Origin: Methylobacterium longum
GTDB lineage: Bacteria > Pseudomonadota > Alphaproteobacteria > Rhizobiales > Beijerinckiaceae
Length of the DNA stretch: 64,000 bases
NCBI RefSeq assembly: GCF_022179385.1
Contig: NZ_BPQS01000002.1
Coordinates: forward strand, 1-64,000
Reading direction: 5' to 3'
The notes under the pieces were generated by a model, which worked only from the letters and a program-made list of their open reading frames with translations, searched no databases and was not told the DNA's origin. A program made the translations under genes and the position numbers. This document shows, in pieces, positions 50,843-59,373 of this stretch; the first letter of the stretch is position 1, and every line of letters begins with the position of its first letter.

Positions 50843-53011
50843 TCAGAACCGTGCCGCGACGCCGCCCATGAGGGTGCGGGGTGCGCCCGGCGTGGCGTAG
50901 CGGTTCTGGAAGGCACGGTCGTAGTAGTGTGCGTCGAGAAGGTTGTCGACGTTGAGGTAGATCCGCACCTCCGGCGTGATCCAATAGTACGAGATCAGGT
51001 TGAGCGCCGTGTAGTCCGGCAATTTGAACGTCGATAGGGCGGTCCCGGCGACCCGCTGGCCGACATACGTCACGCCGCCACCGAGGCCGAGGCCGCGCAG
51101 CCCGGCACTCTGGAACTCATAAACGCTCTGCAGGGCGAAGCTGTCGGCCGGGACGTTCGCGAGGCGCGTCCCGACGGGCAGCGTGGTGTCGCGGGCGACG
51201 GCGGCGTCGACATGCGTGTAGGTGCCGAACACCCGCCAGCCGGGTGCCGGAGAGCCGGCCACTGTCAGGTCGAAGCCTTGGCTGCGCACGGTGCCGGCCG
51301 CGACGCTGAAGTTCGGGTCCACCGGATCGACCGTGAGGACGTTGGTGCGCCGGATGTCGAACACGGCCGCGGTGGCGCTCAGGGTGCCGTCGAGCAGATT
51401 GAGTTTCGCGCCGGCCTCGTAGCCTTCGCCCTGCTGGAACGCGAAGGGGCGTCCCGAACGGTCCGTACCGGTATTGGGGAAGAAGGAGCGCCCGTAATTG
51501 CCGTAGAGCGCGACCGCGTCGGTGAGATCGTAGACGAGGCCGAAGCGCGGCGTCGCCACCGTGTCCTGCAGGCTCGTGGTGCGCCCGGTGCGATAATCGG
51601 TCGAGACGAGGCCGAGATCCTCGACGCGCACGCCGACGAGCGCGTGCAGACGCGGCGTGAGGTCGATCTGATCCTGGATGTAGCCGGCGTAGCTCTGGAT
51701 GTTCTGCAGGAAGTTCGTGATCGAGCCGAGCGGCGGCAGCGCAACCTGTCCGTAGCGGGGTGCCAGCAGGTCGAGGGCGAACGGATTGGTATTCGCGTTG
51801 GAGCGGTTGAAGATCTCCCGGTAGCGGTAGCTGTCGTATTCGAGGCCCATCAGCAGGGTGTGGCGAAACGGGCCGGTCTCGAACTTGCCCGCGAGGTTGA
51901 GCTGGAGGTCGAGATCGGACCAGCTCAGGTCGCGGTGCTCGAAGGTGCGCCGCAGGGTCCGGCCGTCGCCCAGTACGTTCATGGCACCCACGCCGTCGCC
52001 GAGCAGACGGCCCCCGAGCGCCTGCGCACCCGCGGTGACCACCCAGTCCGGATCGAGCCGGTGCTCGATGCGGAGCTGGCCGAGCGCGTTGTCGTTGCGA
52101 ACCGGCGGGATGCCGGGTTCGCCGATGAAGCGGTTGCGCGGCAGGGCGCGCAGGTTGCCATTGATGGGCACGACGCCGCGGTCGAAGGTCGTCGCGGTGC
52201 TCAGCACCTCGCCCTCGAGCGTGATCGTGGTATCGGCCGACGGCTTCCAAGCGATGACCGGCGCGACGTAGTAGCGATCGCCGTGCACGAAGTCGCGGAA
52301 ACTGCCGTTGTCCTCGACCGCGCCGGTAACGCGGGCGAGCACGTGGCCGTCCTGGTCGAGCGCGCCGGTGGCGTCGAAGGTGCTGCGCTTCTGATTGAAA
52401 CTCCCGTACTGGGTTCCGAACGCGAAGGTCCGTTCGGCCAGCGGCTGCTTGGTGACGATGTTGAAGGTGCCGCCCGGATCGCTGCGGCCGTACAGGAAGG
52501 CCGAGGGTCCCTTCAGGACCTCGATCCGCTCGATCGAGACGATGTCGGGGGAGTTCGGATAGCCCCGGTTGATCGGGAAGCCGTTGCGGAAATACTCGCC
52601 GGTGGAGAAGCCGCGGATCGTGAACTCGCTCAGGCCGAGGCCGGCGAAGTTGTTCGCGCGGCCGACACCGGCGAGGTCCAGGGCCGTGTCGATGCGCGTC
52701 GCTGCTGCGTCGGTGAGCACCTGATCGGGCACGACCACGACAGTCTGCGGAACCTCGCGCAGGGGCGTGTCGGTGCGCGTCGCGCCGACGCTGTTCCGGG
52801 CGAGATAGCCGTCCACGGCGACGCGCGGACCGCCGGTCCCCGCGACCGACAGCTCGTCGAGTTGCACCTCCTGGGTGGCGTCGGCGGCAAGCTGTGCCCG
52901 CGCCGGACTCGATCCCAGACCGCTCAGGGTGCCGGTCTGGGCCGCGAGGATGACAGCCGCTGAAACGGCGCGCGCGCTGCTGCGCTTGGGTTTTGTGCTC
53001 AGACCGGCCAC
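50843..53011 (-). CDS. TonB-dependent siderophore receptor
   Basis: A 722-residue TonB-dependent outer-membrane receptor. Signal peptide about 1-40, then the TonB box region (DELSVAGTGG), plug domain (VPQTVVVVPDQVLTDAA, IRGFSTGEYFRNGFPINRG, then VLKGPSAFLYGRSDPGGTFNIVTK) and a 22-stranded barrel ending in VAARF, a typical C-terminal Phe. The plug wording KGPSAFLYGRSDPGG is that of siderophore receptors. The start is a GTG at 53011; no ATG is close. A -35-like TTGACC (53071-53066) lies upstream, but no clear Fur, RirA or Irr operator is found. Confidence 0.92.
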   Translation of the reverse strand: MAGLSTKPKRSSARAVSAAVILAAQTGTLSGLGSSPARAQLAADATQEVQLDELSVAGTGGPRVAVDGYLARNSVGATRTDTPLREVPQTVVVVPDQVLTDAAATRIDTALDLAGVGRANNFAGLGLSEFTIRGFSTGEYFRNGFPINRGYPNSPDIVSIERIEVLKGPSAFLYGRSDPGGTFNIVTKQPLAERTFAFGTQYGSFNQKRSTFDATGALDQDGHVLARVTGAVEDNGSFRDFVHGDRYYVAPVIAWKPSADTTITLEGEVLSTATTFDRGVVPINGNLRALPRNRFIGEPGIPPVRNDNALGQLRIEHRLDPDWVVTAGAQALGGRLLGDGVGAMNVLGDGRTLRRTFEHRDLSWSDLDLQLNLAGKFETGPFRHTLLMGLEYDSYRYREIFNRSNANTNPFALDLLAPRYGQVALPPLGSITNFLQNIQSYAGYIQDQIDLTPRLHALVGVRVEDLGLVSTDYRTGRTTSLQDTVATPRFGLVYDLTDAVALYGNYGRSFFPNTGTDRSGRPFAFQQGEGYEAGAKLNLLDGTLSATAAVFDIRRTNVLTVDPVDPNFSVAAGTVRSQGFDLTVAGSPAPGWRVFGTYTHVDAAVARDTTLPVGTRLANVPADSFALQSVYEFQSAGLRGLGLGGGVTYVGQRVAGTALSTFKLPDYTALNLISYYWITPEVRIYLNVDNLLDAHYYDRAFQNRYATPGAPRTLMGGVAARF

Positions 53012-53358
53012 GAACGCGAACCAACTCAGGGTAAAAAGCGTCCGCTACAGTTCGGAAACATTTCTGGTCAAGCTTGCACGCGCCTGCGCAAAAAATCCTA
53101 GTTTGTACGCATTTGAATGTGGCTCGGCCGGATCCTGGAATCGTTGTAACCCGCGGCGTCGCCAGGTCCGCCTGTTGCACCGCCACCACAGCGTTTGCGC
53201 CACCTGGACGGGCTGTCGACGCCTGCCGGATACGGATCGGGCGGCCCGCGTGGTCGGCCGACGACCTGCGTCGACCGGCGCGACTCCGGCGTGCCGGTGG
53301 CCACGACCGGTGGCGACCGGCCGTCAGAGCGGTCACGCCCGCCGCCGGATCCGCGTTC
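53012..53358. other. Promoter region of the TonB receptor
   Basis: About 347 bases with a less GC-rich stretch (53020-53110) near the receptor start. Frames in it lack ribosome sites. I looked for iron operators (Irr, RirA, Fur) and found only weak resemblances. Confidence 0.5.
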
Positions 53359-53844
53359 TCAGCGCCAGTCGTACGGATTGTAGGGGTCGAGCGCCGCCTC
53401 GATCCTGCGCAGGATGTCGGGCTGACGCTGGAGATCCGTCTCCCGGGCGAGCGCCCGCAGGAAGGCCTGTGGCCCGTGCTCGAGATCGCGGGTCAGGCCG
53501 TTGAAACGGTCGGCCGGTTCGACATGGGGCGGGTTGACGGCCACGCGGTAATCCAGCCCGCAGGTCGGCGGATCGATGCCCAGACGGTAGCAGATCCGCA
53601 CCCGGGCGAAGGGCGCGTCCGGGCGATAATCCACCTTGTAGCCGCCGAGCCGGAAGGCGCCGCCGGTCGCCCGCTGGGCATAGGCCAGGGTCCGTCCGAT
53701 CGTCGTGAAGCCGGTCGTGCGACGCTCCCGGACGAGGTCGATCGCCGCGCGCTCGGCGGGCACGAAGGGCTGCGCTCCGGACGCCGAGGAGACCAGCAGG
53801 ACCAGCAGGAACGCCGGCAGGGCGGCGGGAATCCGGGGTGTCAT
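53359..53844 (-). CDS. Exported hypothetical protein coupled to the collagen-like lipoprotein
   Basis: A 161-residue protein from the ATG at 53844, which overlaps the stop of the lipoprotein gene (ATGA). Signal peptide about 1-24 (SSASG/AQP). The mature part has [21 protein letters not shown], a pair of cysteines in [20 protein letters not shown], and a helical C-terminus ending NPYDWR. I recognise no family. Periplasmic or secreted; co-translation with the collagen-like lipoprotein suggests a joint function. Confidence 0.7.
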   Translation of the reverse strand: MTPRIPAALPAFLLVLLVSSASGAQPFVPAERAAIDLVRERRTTGFTTIGRTLAYAQRATGGAFRLGGYKVDYRPDAPFARVRICYRLGIDPPTCGLDYRVAVNPPHVEPADRFNGLTRDLEHGPQAFLRALARETDLQRQPDILRRIEAALDPYNPYDWR

Positions 53845-54248
53845 GGTTTCCTCATGCAGACGGCGACCGGCTGCGCGTCCTTGGCGGCCTTGGCGGTCAT
53901 GTCGAGGCAGCCCACCGTGGCGACGCCCTCCGTGACGGTCACGGAGGGCACGACTGCCATGCCCCGGCAATAGGCACCGATCAATTCCTCGTCGCGGTGG
54001 CAGGCCACGTCGAGCCGGATCTGCGCGTTCATGGCCGGCCCGGCGGCGCCCGGCGGGCCGGCGGGACCGCGCTCGCCCGCAGGGCCGCGCGCGCCGGTGG
54101 CACCGTTCAGGCCCGCCGGTCCCTGTGGCCCCGCCGGACCCTGTTCGCCCTTCGGCCCAGGCGGACCAGCCGCTCCCGGCTTCGGGGCCTCGCAGCCGAC
54201 GAGCGCGAGCGCCGCGCCGGCGACGATCGCGATCCGGGAACATCTCAT
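53841..54248 (-). CDS. Collagen-like lipoprotein
   Basis: A 135-residue lipoprotein from the ATG at 54248 (GGAG ribosome site 7 bases upstream). The lipobox is LVGC with C19 as the lipidated cysteine. Residues 25-72 are 16 uninterrupted Gly-x-y triplets ([15 protein letters not shown] and so on), the sequence of a collagen triple helix. A C-terminal domain of about 60 residues ([20 protein letters not shown], with three Cys) follows, likely a trimerisation or binding head. Such proteins are rare in alphaproteobacteria and could make a surface stalk. Coupled to the downstream exported protein. Confidence 0.85.
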   Translation of the reverse strand: MRCSRIAIVAGAALALVGCEAPKPGAAGPPGPKGEQGPAGPQGPAGLNGATGARGPAGERGPAGPPGAAGPAMNAQIRLDVACHRDEELIGAYCRGMAVVPSVTVTEGVATVGCLDMTAKAAKDAQPVAVCMRKP

Positions 54249-54740
54249 TCGGCACTCCGGCCCCGCCTGCTGCCGACGAGGTGGCGCTGAGCGACGGCGC
54301 GTCAACGGTTCCGGAACGCCGGCAGGGCCGCACCCGGGGACACGATGCGACGGCGAGGCCGGCGTCCACGGACGAAACGGCTTTCCCGTCCCGCCCTCAT
54401 CCTCGGGTCCCGGAGCCCGGCGAAGGCTTTGCGGGAGCCCGACCTTGCGGCACGCCGCGCGACCGCCTCAGGATGACGGGGAGGCCGGATACCCTGGGAT
54501 CGGACGGTCGCCGGGCACCGGTCCGGACATGCGATGCCGGCACGGCCGCCGGGGGCCGGCACTGATCCAGGGTCACGACTCTTCGAACCCAAACCGCGAG
54601 ACGAAGCGGCGTTCGCGCAAGTCGAGGTTGTACCGGGAAATAGCGTGCCGATAGACCGTCGGCACCTCGTGCTTAAGACTTTTGCAAAGTCTCGGCGGCA
54701 CATCTGCTTGGATGCTTGTTTTCAGCAGCCGCAAAAGCGC
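54249..54740. other. Intergenic region with a short palindrome before the Tad genes
   Basis: About 490 bases between divergent genes. The part from 54640 on is less GC-rich and holds the palindrome at 54676-54692. Open frames elsewhere are dominated by Arg, Pro and Gly and lack ribosome sites. It should contain both promoters. Confidence 0.5.
54676..54692. promoter_or_regulatory. Palindrome upstream of the Tad-type genes (possible operator)
   Basis: AGACTTT, three bases (TGC), AAAGTCT: a perfect 7-bp inverted repeat 48 bases before the first TadE-like start. The low GC in this region is unusual here. No regulator is assigned. Confidence 0.4.
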
Positions 54741-55373
54741 ATGATTGGTTGGGCAAGATCGCTCCGGTTGGAGTACAAGACTTCAGGTTGCATCCCGGCC
54801 CGTTTTCGGAGAAACTCCGACGGCGCGGCTGCGGTGGAGTTCGCCCTCGTCGCGCTCCCCTTCCTCGCCCTGTGCGGCGCGGTGTTCCAGATCGCCTTCC
54901 AGATCTGGGCCACGCAGAACTTCGACCGCGCCCTCCAGACCGCCGTCCGCACGATCTTCACCGGCCAGTTCCAGCTGGCGAATTCCGGCCAGACCGATCC
55001 GGCCGTGCTGCTCGCGAACCTGAAGACCACGATGTGCGGTCCGCCCAACGCCCTCATCCCGACCCTGTTCAACTGCCAGGGCGTGAAGATCGACGTCGCC
55101 ACCGCCAACACCTTCGCGGGCGCCGCGCCGGCGACGCCGATCAACGCCGCGACGGGCACGTGGAGCACCGGCTTCGGCACCAACTACGCCTGCGCCAAGC
55201 CGGGCACGATCGTCGTCGTCACCGCCGCGGTGCAGTTCCCGACCTTCTTCAACCTGCTGGGCCTGGGCACGCGGCGATTCACCAGCGGGGAAGGGGCCGG
55301 ATCGAGCCTCCTCACCTCGACGGCCGTGTTCCGCACCGAGCCCTATCAGATCGTCGGAGCCAGTCCGTGCTGA
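54741..55373 (+). CDS. TadE-like pilus assembly protein
   Basis: A 210-residue protein. The N-terminus has a basic leader (RFRRNSDG) and the typical TadE motif GAAAVEFALVALPFLALCGAVFQIAFQ (about 27-53), a single membrane helix with the conserved Glu. The rest is a periplasmic domain with several Cys (MCGPPNAL, FNCQGV, YACAKPG, ASPC). TadE-like pseudopilins are part of Tad pili. The start at 54741 has no strong ribosome site; a longer reading upstream is unconserved. The stop overlaps the next gene by seven bases. Confidence 0.82.
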   Translation: MIGWARSLRLEYKTSGCIPARFRRNSDGAAAVEFALVALPFLALCGAVFQIAFQIWATQNFDRALQTAVRTIFTGQFQLANSGQTDPAVLLANLKTTMCGPPNALIPTLFNCQGVKIDVATANTFAGAAPATPINAATGTWSTGFGTNYACAKPGTIVVVTAAVQFPTFFNLLGLGTRRFTSGEGAGSSLLTSTAVFRTEPYQIVGASPC

Positions 55374-56014
55374 GGCGCGTCGCCCGCGGAGCCCGGCGGC
55401 TGCGGCGCGACCGCCGGGGCACGGCCATGGTGGAATTCGCCGTGATCCTGCCGGTCCTGCTGGCGATTTGGGCCGGCATGACCGAACTAGCGCACGCGAT
55501 CGACGAGTGGCGCAAGCTGACGCTGCTCGCCCGTACCGTGGCCGACCTCACGGCCCAGGGCGACGCGCAGAACCCGATCAGCACGGGTGTGATGAACGAC
55601 ATCGTCGCCTCGGCCACCCTGGTGATGCGCCCCTTCGACACCGCGAACGTGAAGATCATCGTGAGCGCCATGGGCGTCGGCGTGAAGGGCGCCACCGTCA
55701 TCCCGACGGTCTGTTCGAGCGTCTCAAACGCCAACGCGATCCCCCGCATCACCGGCGCGGCCAACGACCTGACGGTGCCGCTCGGCTACCAGACCGCCGG
55801 CATGCGCTACGTCCTGGCCGAGGTCAGCATCACCTACACGCCGATGATCGGCAGCGCGCTGGTCAAGCTCGCCAAGGGCGTCAGCAGCGCCATCAACTTC
55901 TCCAGCAGCGTCCCCTGGCCGACCCGGGGCGGCAAGACCTACGGCACCAACACCTACACCGAGGTCGTGATGCCGATGACCAACGCGAAGGCTTGCGATG
56001 GCACGGCACCCTGA
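55367..56014 (+). CDS. TadE/TadF-like pilus assembly protein
   Basis: A 215-residue TadE/TadF-type protein. Leader RRLRRDRRGTAMVEFAVILPVLLAIWAG with the conserved Glu and membrane helix, then a periplasmic domain containing DIVASATLVMRPFDTANVKI and two cysteines (PTVCSSV, KACDG). The GTG start at 55367 overlaps the previous stop, indicating coupled translation; the stop overlaps TadG by 17 bases. Three Tad-type genes are thus closely packed. Confidence 0.82.
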   Translation: MLRRVARGARRLRRDRRGTAMVEFAVILPVLLAIWAGMTELAHAIDEWRKLTLLARTVADLTAQGDAQNPISTGVMNDIVASATLVMRPFDTANVKIIVSAMGVGVKGATVIPTVCSSVSNANAIPRITGAANDLTVPLGYQTAGMRYVLAEVSITYTPMIGSALVKLAKGVSSAINFSSSVPWPTRGGKTYGTNTYTEVVMPMTNAKACDGTAP

Positions 56015-57725
56015 CCGCCCCGCACCGCAGGACCGGCCCGGCCCGTTCCGGGACCGGCGCGGCAACGTCGCGATCCTGTTCGCCGTCCTCAGCATGCCGA
56101 TGCTGATGCTCTCCGGCGCGGCAATCGATTACGGCTTCGCGACGCGCCTCGAGACCAAGCTGCAGGCGGCCACCGACGCCACCGCGCTGCTCCTGTGCCA
56201 GACGCCGCTGACCACGACCACGGCCGACCTCAACGCGATGGCGCAGACGACGATGACCGGCGCCATGGGGCTGACCGATCTCGTGGTGGATCCCCTGATC
56301 ATCACGGACAATCCCCGCCAGATCACCCTCAAAGCCCACAAGGTGTCGACGACCTTCTTCGGCAAGCTCACCGGCACCGCGCGCATCAATCCCGGCGCCA
56401 AGTCGCAATGCGCCACGCCGCTGCCGAAGACCTTCGAGATCGCGCTGGTTCTCGACAACACCGGCTCGATGGCCGCGTCGAGCGGCGGCCAGTCGAAGCT
56501 GCAGGCGGCCCAGACCGCGGCGACGAACTTCGTCAACTACGTCTACAGCAGCAACGCCTTCTCGAGCGCGACGCGCATCGCCATCGTGCCGTTCGCGGGG
56601 GCGGTGGCGGTGAACCCGGCCACCTACCGCTACGCCACCTGGATCGATCAGGCGGGACAATCCGCCTACCACTGGACCAACGTGCTCTCGGCCGCCAGCT
56701 CGAATTTCGTGAACCGCTTCGACATCTTCACGAAGCTGCAGGCGGTCAATTCCGGCTGGAGCTGGGGCGGCTGCCTCGAATCGCTGCCCTATCCCCTGAA
56801 CGTGCAGGACGGCGCACCGACCTCCGGATCCAAGGATTCCTACTTCGTGCCGCTCTTCGCCCCCGACGAGCCGGGCGACGCCACCAGCACCTACCGCGGC
56901 TACACCGACAGCAGCGGCAGCTACTGGTCGTACAACAGCTACATCGACGACGACACGAGCAGCACCGTCGGCAGCTGCGCGATCAATAAGAACCTGTCGT
57001 ACGATGCTTCGCTCGGCCGGGCGTGCAAGTACGTGAGCCCGCGCAACCCCATCTCGAGCAGCTATGTCGGGATCCCCAACGGCCCGAATTTCGGTTGCAC
57101 GACCCAGCCGCTCCAGCCGCTCACGAACGATCAGGGCGTGCTCAAGACCCTCATCGGCAAGATGGCGCCCCTGGGCTCGACCAACATCCACGAGGGCTTC
57201 ATGTGGGGCTGGCGGACGCTCTCGCCGAAGAGCGTGTTCTCGAGCAGCTACTCGAGCCTGAACGCGCCCGCGGCCTATGCCGTCACCTCCAGCACGACGA
57301 ACGCGACGACGATCAACAAGATCATCATCCTGATGACCGACGGCACGAACAGCTGGACGGCCAATACGAGCGCGCCCACCGGCTCGCTGTACTTCGCGGC
57401 CGGCTATTTCCAGAACGCCAACAACACCAGCGCGAACGCGCGGATGCCCACCCAGTACCAGAACGTCTCGGATGCCAACGGTGCCCGGAACGCCCTCGAT
57501 CAGCTGACGAAAGAGGCCTGCTACAACGCGAGACAGGTCAACATCTCGATCTACACGATCGGCTTCAGCATCGCGTCCGACCCGATCGACGCGGCCGGCC
57601 AGACGCTCCTGAAGAACTGCGCCTCGTCGCCGAGCCAGTTCTTCCTCGCCAACAATGCGGACGACCTGATCGGCGCCTTCCAGAAGATCCAGGCGAGCAT
57701 CGGCGCGCTGCGGCTGACGCAGTAG
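55998..57725 (+). CDS. TadG-like protein with von Willebrand A domain
   Basis: A 575-residue protein. The N-terminal Tad leader FRDRRGNVAILFAVLSMPMLMLSG (about 18-40) includes the membrane helix; the vWA domain carries the MIDAS-like DNTGSM (153-158), a loop STNIHEGF and IIILMTDGTNS. The Cys-rich central insertion (about 250-360) is species-specific. TadG is thought to be a surface or adhesin component of Tad pili. No tadA, tadB, tadC or flp gene is seen in the window, so it may use machinery elsewhere. Confidence 0.88.
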   Translation: MARHPDRPAPQDRPGPFRDRRGNVAILFAVLSMPMLMLSGAAIDYGFATRLETKLQAATDATALLLCQTPLTTTTADLNAMAQTTMTGAMGLTDLVVDPLIITDNPRQITLKAHKVSTTFFGKLTGTARINPGAKSQCATPLPKTFEIALVLDNTGSMAASSGGQSKLQAAQTAATNFVNYVYSSNAFSSATRIAIVPFAGAVAVNPATYRYATWIDQAGQSAYHWTNVLSAASSNFVNRFDIFTKLQAVNSGWSWGGCLESLPYPLNVQDGAPTSGSKDSYFVPLFAPDEPGDATSTYRGYTDSSGSYWSYNSYIDDDTSSTVGSCAINKNLSYDASLGRACKYVSPRNPISSSYVGIPNGPNFGCTTQPLQPLTNDQGVLKTLIGKMAPLGSTNIHEGFMWGWRTLSPKSVFSSSYSSLNAPAAYAVTSSTTNATTINKIIILMTDGTNSWTANTSAPTGSLYFAAGYFQNANNTSANARMPTQYQNVSDANGARNALDQLTKEACYNARQVNISIYTIGFSIASDPIDAAGQTLLKNCASSPSQFFLANNADDLIGAFQKIQASIGALRLTQ

Positions 57726-57731
57726 CCGCGG

Positions 57732-57749
57732 GGCCGGCCCGGGCCGGCC
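57732..57749. terminator. GC-rich palindrome between convergent genes
   Basis: An 18-bp perfect palindrome (GGCCGGCCC / GGGCCGGCC) starts 7 bases past the tadG stop and abuts the dksA stop. It fits a two-way terminator, though no T-run follows. Confidence 0.45.
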
Positions 57750-58169
57750 TCAATCGTCCCGGTAGACCCGCTCGCGCCGCTCGTGCCGCTCCTGCGCCTC
57801 CAGCGACAGGGTGGCGATCGGCCGGGCGTCGAGGCGGCGCAGCGAGATCGGTTCGCCGGTCTCCTCGCAGAAGCCGTAGGAACCGTCCTCCAGCCGGGCG
57901 AGGGCCGCGTCGATCTTGCCGGTGAGCTTGCGCTGGCGGTCCCGCGCCCGCAGCTCGATCGCCCGGTCGGTCTCCGACGAGGCGCGGTCGGCGAGATCGG
58001 GATGATTCTCGTTCTCGCTCTGGAGCGCCACGAGGGTGTCCTGCGCCTCGCGCAGGATGTCGTTCTTCCAGCTCAGCAGCTTGCGACGGAAATATTCGCG
58101 CTGCCGGTCATTCATGAAGGGCTCGTCGTCGGACGGGACGTAGCCGTCCTCCAGCGTCACCTTCGCCAT
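57750..58169 (-). CDS. dksA: DksA-family transcription factor, zinc-independent (CTSA) form
   Basis: DksA binds the RNA polymerase secondary channel and, with ppGpp, adjusts transcription. The product is 139 residues. The coiled-coil tip has the DxxDxA motif (D58, D61, A63), and the zinc-finger region has Cys, Thr, Ser and Ala (C101, T104, S122, A125) in place of the four Cys. This CTSA pattern matches the zinc-independent DksA2 of Pseudomonas aeruginosa. A candidate sigma70 promoter lies at 58238-58266. Convergent with tadG. Confidence 0.92.
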   Translation of the reverse strand: MAKVTLEDGYVPSDDEPFMNDRQREYFRRKLLSWKNDILREAQDTLVALQSENENHPDLADRASSETDRAIELRARDRQRKLTGKIDAALARLEDGSYGFCEETGEPISLRRLDARPIATLSLEAQERHERRERVYRDD

Positions 58170-58237
58170 GCGTCACCCTCGCTGGATTCGAGCCGCCCAC
58201 CAGGGGATGGCCGGTGCGCGGCGCTAACGTGAGGTGC

Positions 58238-58266
58238 CGTATAGTCGAGGTGCCTGGGCGCCACAA
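58238..58266 (-). promoter_or_regulatory. Candidate sigma70 promoter of dksA
   Basis: On the minus strand: TTGTGG, 17 bases, TATACG. The -10 is flanked by two direct copies of GGCACCTC (58254-58247 and 58238-58231) with a 16-base period, a possible regulator site. About 70 bases upstream of the dksA start. Confidence 0.4.
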
Positions 58267-58342
58267 CGCGCAGACGAGCGAGGCCGGTAACAGGGCGTCA
58301 TTGCACGGCCGCGTGCGGCAAACAGGACACGGTACAGATGTT

Positions 58343-59371
58343 TTACTCTGTCATCTGAGTCCGCAATCGTACGATTGCGGCGCCAATGTCAGTCGTGAGC
58401 GCGCGGGCGAGCGGCAATCGATAGTGGGTCTGGTCGAAGAACTGGTCGGGATCGGCCGCCCCGGGGCGGCCGTCGCGCCAGTCGACCACGGCGTTCGCGG
58501 GATGCGTCGCGAGCACCGACCGGACCTGCGCCCGGCAGGCGGCCTCGGCGCGCGCGCGGGGGCTGCCGGGGGGCGGCTCAGCGCGGACGTAGACCGGCGG
58601 GAACACCACCACCACCGGCGTCCGCGCCGGGACCCGCGCCAGCTCCGCCCGCAGCCGGTCGGCGATCGGGAACGGGCCGCCGTGGTGCGGCTCGGCGTCG
58701 GGGCCGGCCGGCTTCTCCAGGGCCGCCTTCTTGGCGGGGTCGATGCCGAAGCCCTGGCTGAGGTAGTTGCGCTCGTAATCCCACCAGCCGTCCGCGGCGG
58801 CGGTCTTGCGCCGGGGCGACAGGAGCCAGCCCAGGCGGTTGACCGTCTCCTGCGCGGCGGAGAAGCGGATCAGGCCCCGCAGATAGGCGGGCCAGTCGCC
58901 GATCAGCCAGTACGGAAACCCGTGCTCGCTCGGGAAGGACGGGTCGTCGGCGCACCAGAAGGCGTCGGCCGAGAGCACGATCGCGTCGGGCCGGGCGTGG
59001 TGCTGCAGGTACCAGCCGAGCAGCGCGAACTGCTCCGTGGGACCCGTCGCCGGAACCGAGAGCTGGACGAAGGGGATGCCGGTGAGCCGGCTCAGCGCCG
59101 CCGGCTCGATGAGCTGGATGTGCGAGTTGCCGATCACCGCGCCCGTGTAGGCCGGATCACGCCCGCGGACGGCCGAGGCGGTGCGCGGACCCTGCGGGCG
59201 CACGGCGCCGCGGGCGAGCAGCTCCGAACGGCCCGTGTCGTAGGGGTCGACCGGGACCGCGAGGGCGAGATAGCCCGCGAACAGGCCGGCCACCGACAGG
59301 AGCAAGGTGCGGGCGAAGCCGCGCCAGTCGCCGCGCCAGTCCCGGTCCGGGGTGAGTCGGGGATCCGCCAT
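58343..59371 (-). CDS. AlgJ/AlgX-like SGNH acyltransferase-type protein
   Basis: A 342-residue protein with one N-terminal membrane helix (about 21-40) and a periplasmic domain. The SGNH-type serine motif is GNSH (G81, N82, S83) and the terminal catalytic pair is D313-x-x-H316 (FFDQTHY). Such proteins work with an MBOAT partner to O-acetylate exopolysaccharide, as AlgJ/AlgX with AlgI. The MBOAT gene ends two bases before its start, so both are in one operon. No glycosyltransferase is next to them; the target sugar is unknown. Confidence 0.8.
   Translation of the reverse strand: MADPRLTPDRDWRGDWRGFARTLLLSVAGLFAGYLALAVPVDPYDTGRSELLARGAVRPQGPRTASAVRGRDPAYTGAVIGNSHIQLIEPAALSRLTGIPFVQLSVPATGPTEQFALLGWYLQHHARPDAIVLSADAFWCADDPSFPSEHGFPYWLIGDWPAYLRGLIRFSAAQETVNRLGWLLSPRRKTAAADGWWDYERNYLSQGFGIDPAKKAALEKPAGPDAEPHHGGPFPIADRLRAELARVPARTPVVVVFPPVYVRAEPPPGSPRARAEAACRAQVRSVLATHPANAVVDWRDGRPGAADPDQFFDQTHYRLPLARALTTDIGAAIVRLRTQMTE
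58361..58380. repeat. 20-bp perfect palindrome in the 3' end of the SGNH gene
   Basis: CCGCAATCGT followed by ACGATTGCGG is fully self-complementary and lies inside the last codons of the gene, about 17 bases before its stop. It may form a 3' hairpin of the transcript; chance is possible. Confidence 0.5.
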
Positions 59372-59373
59372 CC

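Noticed and set aside
51212..52963. Plus-strand open frame of 583 codons
   Set aside because: Antisense to the TonB receptor. Composition is Arg/Glu/Val shadow coding with no conserved domain.
53020..53110. Iron operator (Fur, Irr or RirA) before the TonB receptor
   Set aside because: The best partial match (GAAATGTTTC) lacks the full ICE or IRO spacing, so I do not claim one.
53012..53358. Cobalamin riboswitch before the TonB receptor
   Set aside because: No B12-box-like core is visible; the receptor is of siderophore type.
53359..54369. 336-codon frame joining the exported partner with upstream sequence
   Set aside because: The upstream part is an alternative frame of the collagen-like gene. 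The real start is the ATG at 53844 with signal peptide.
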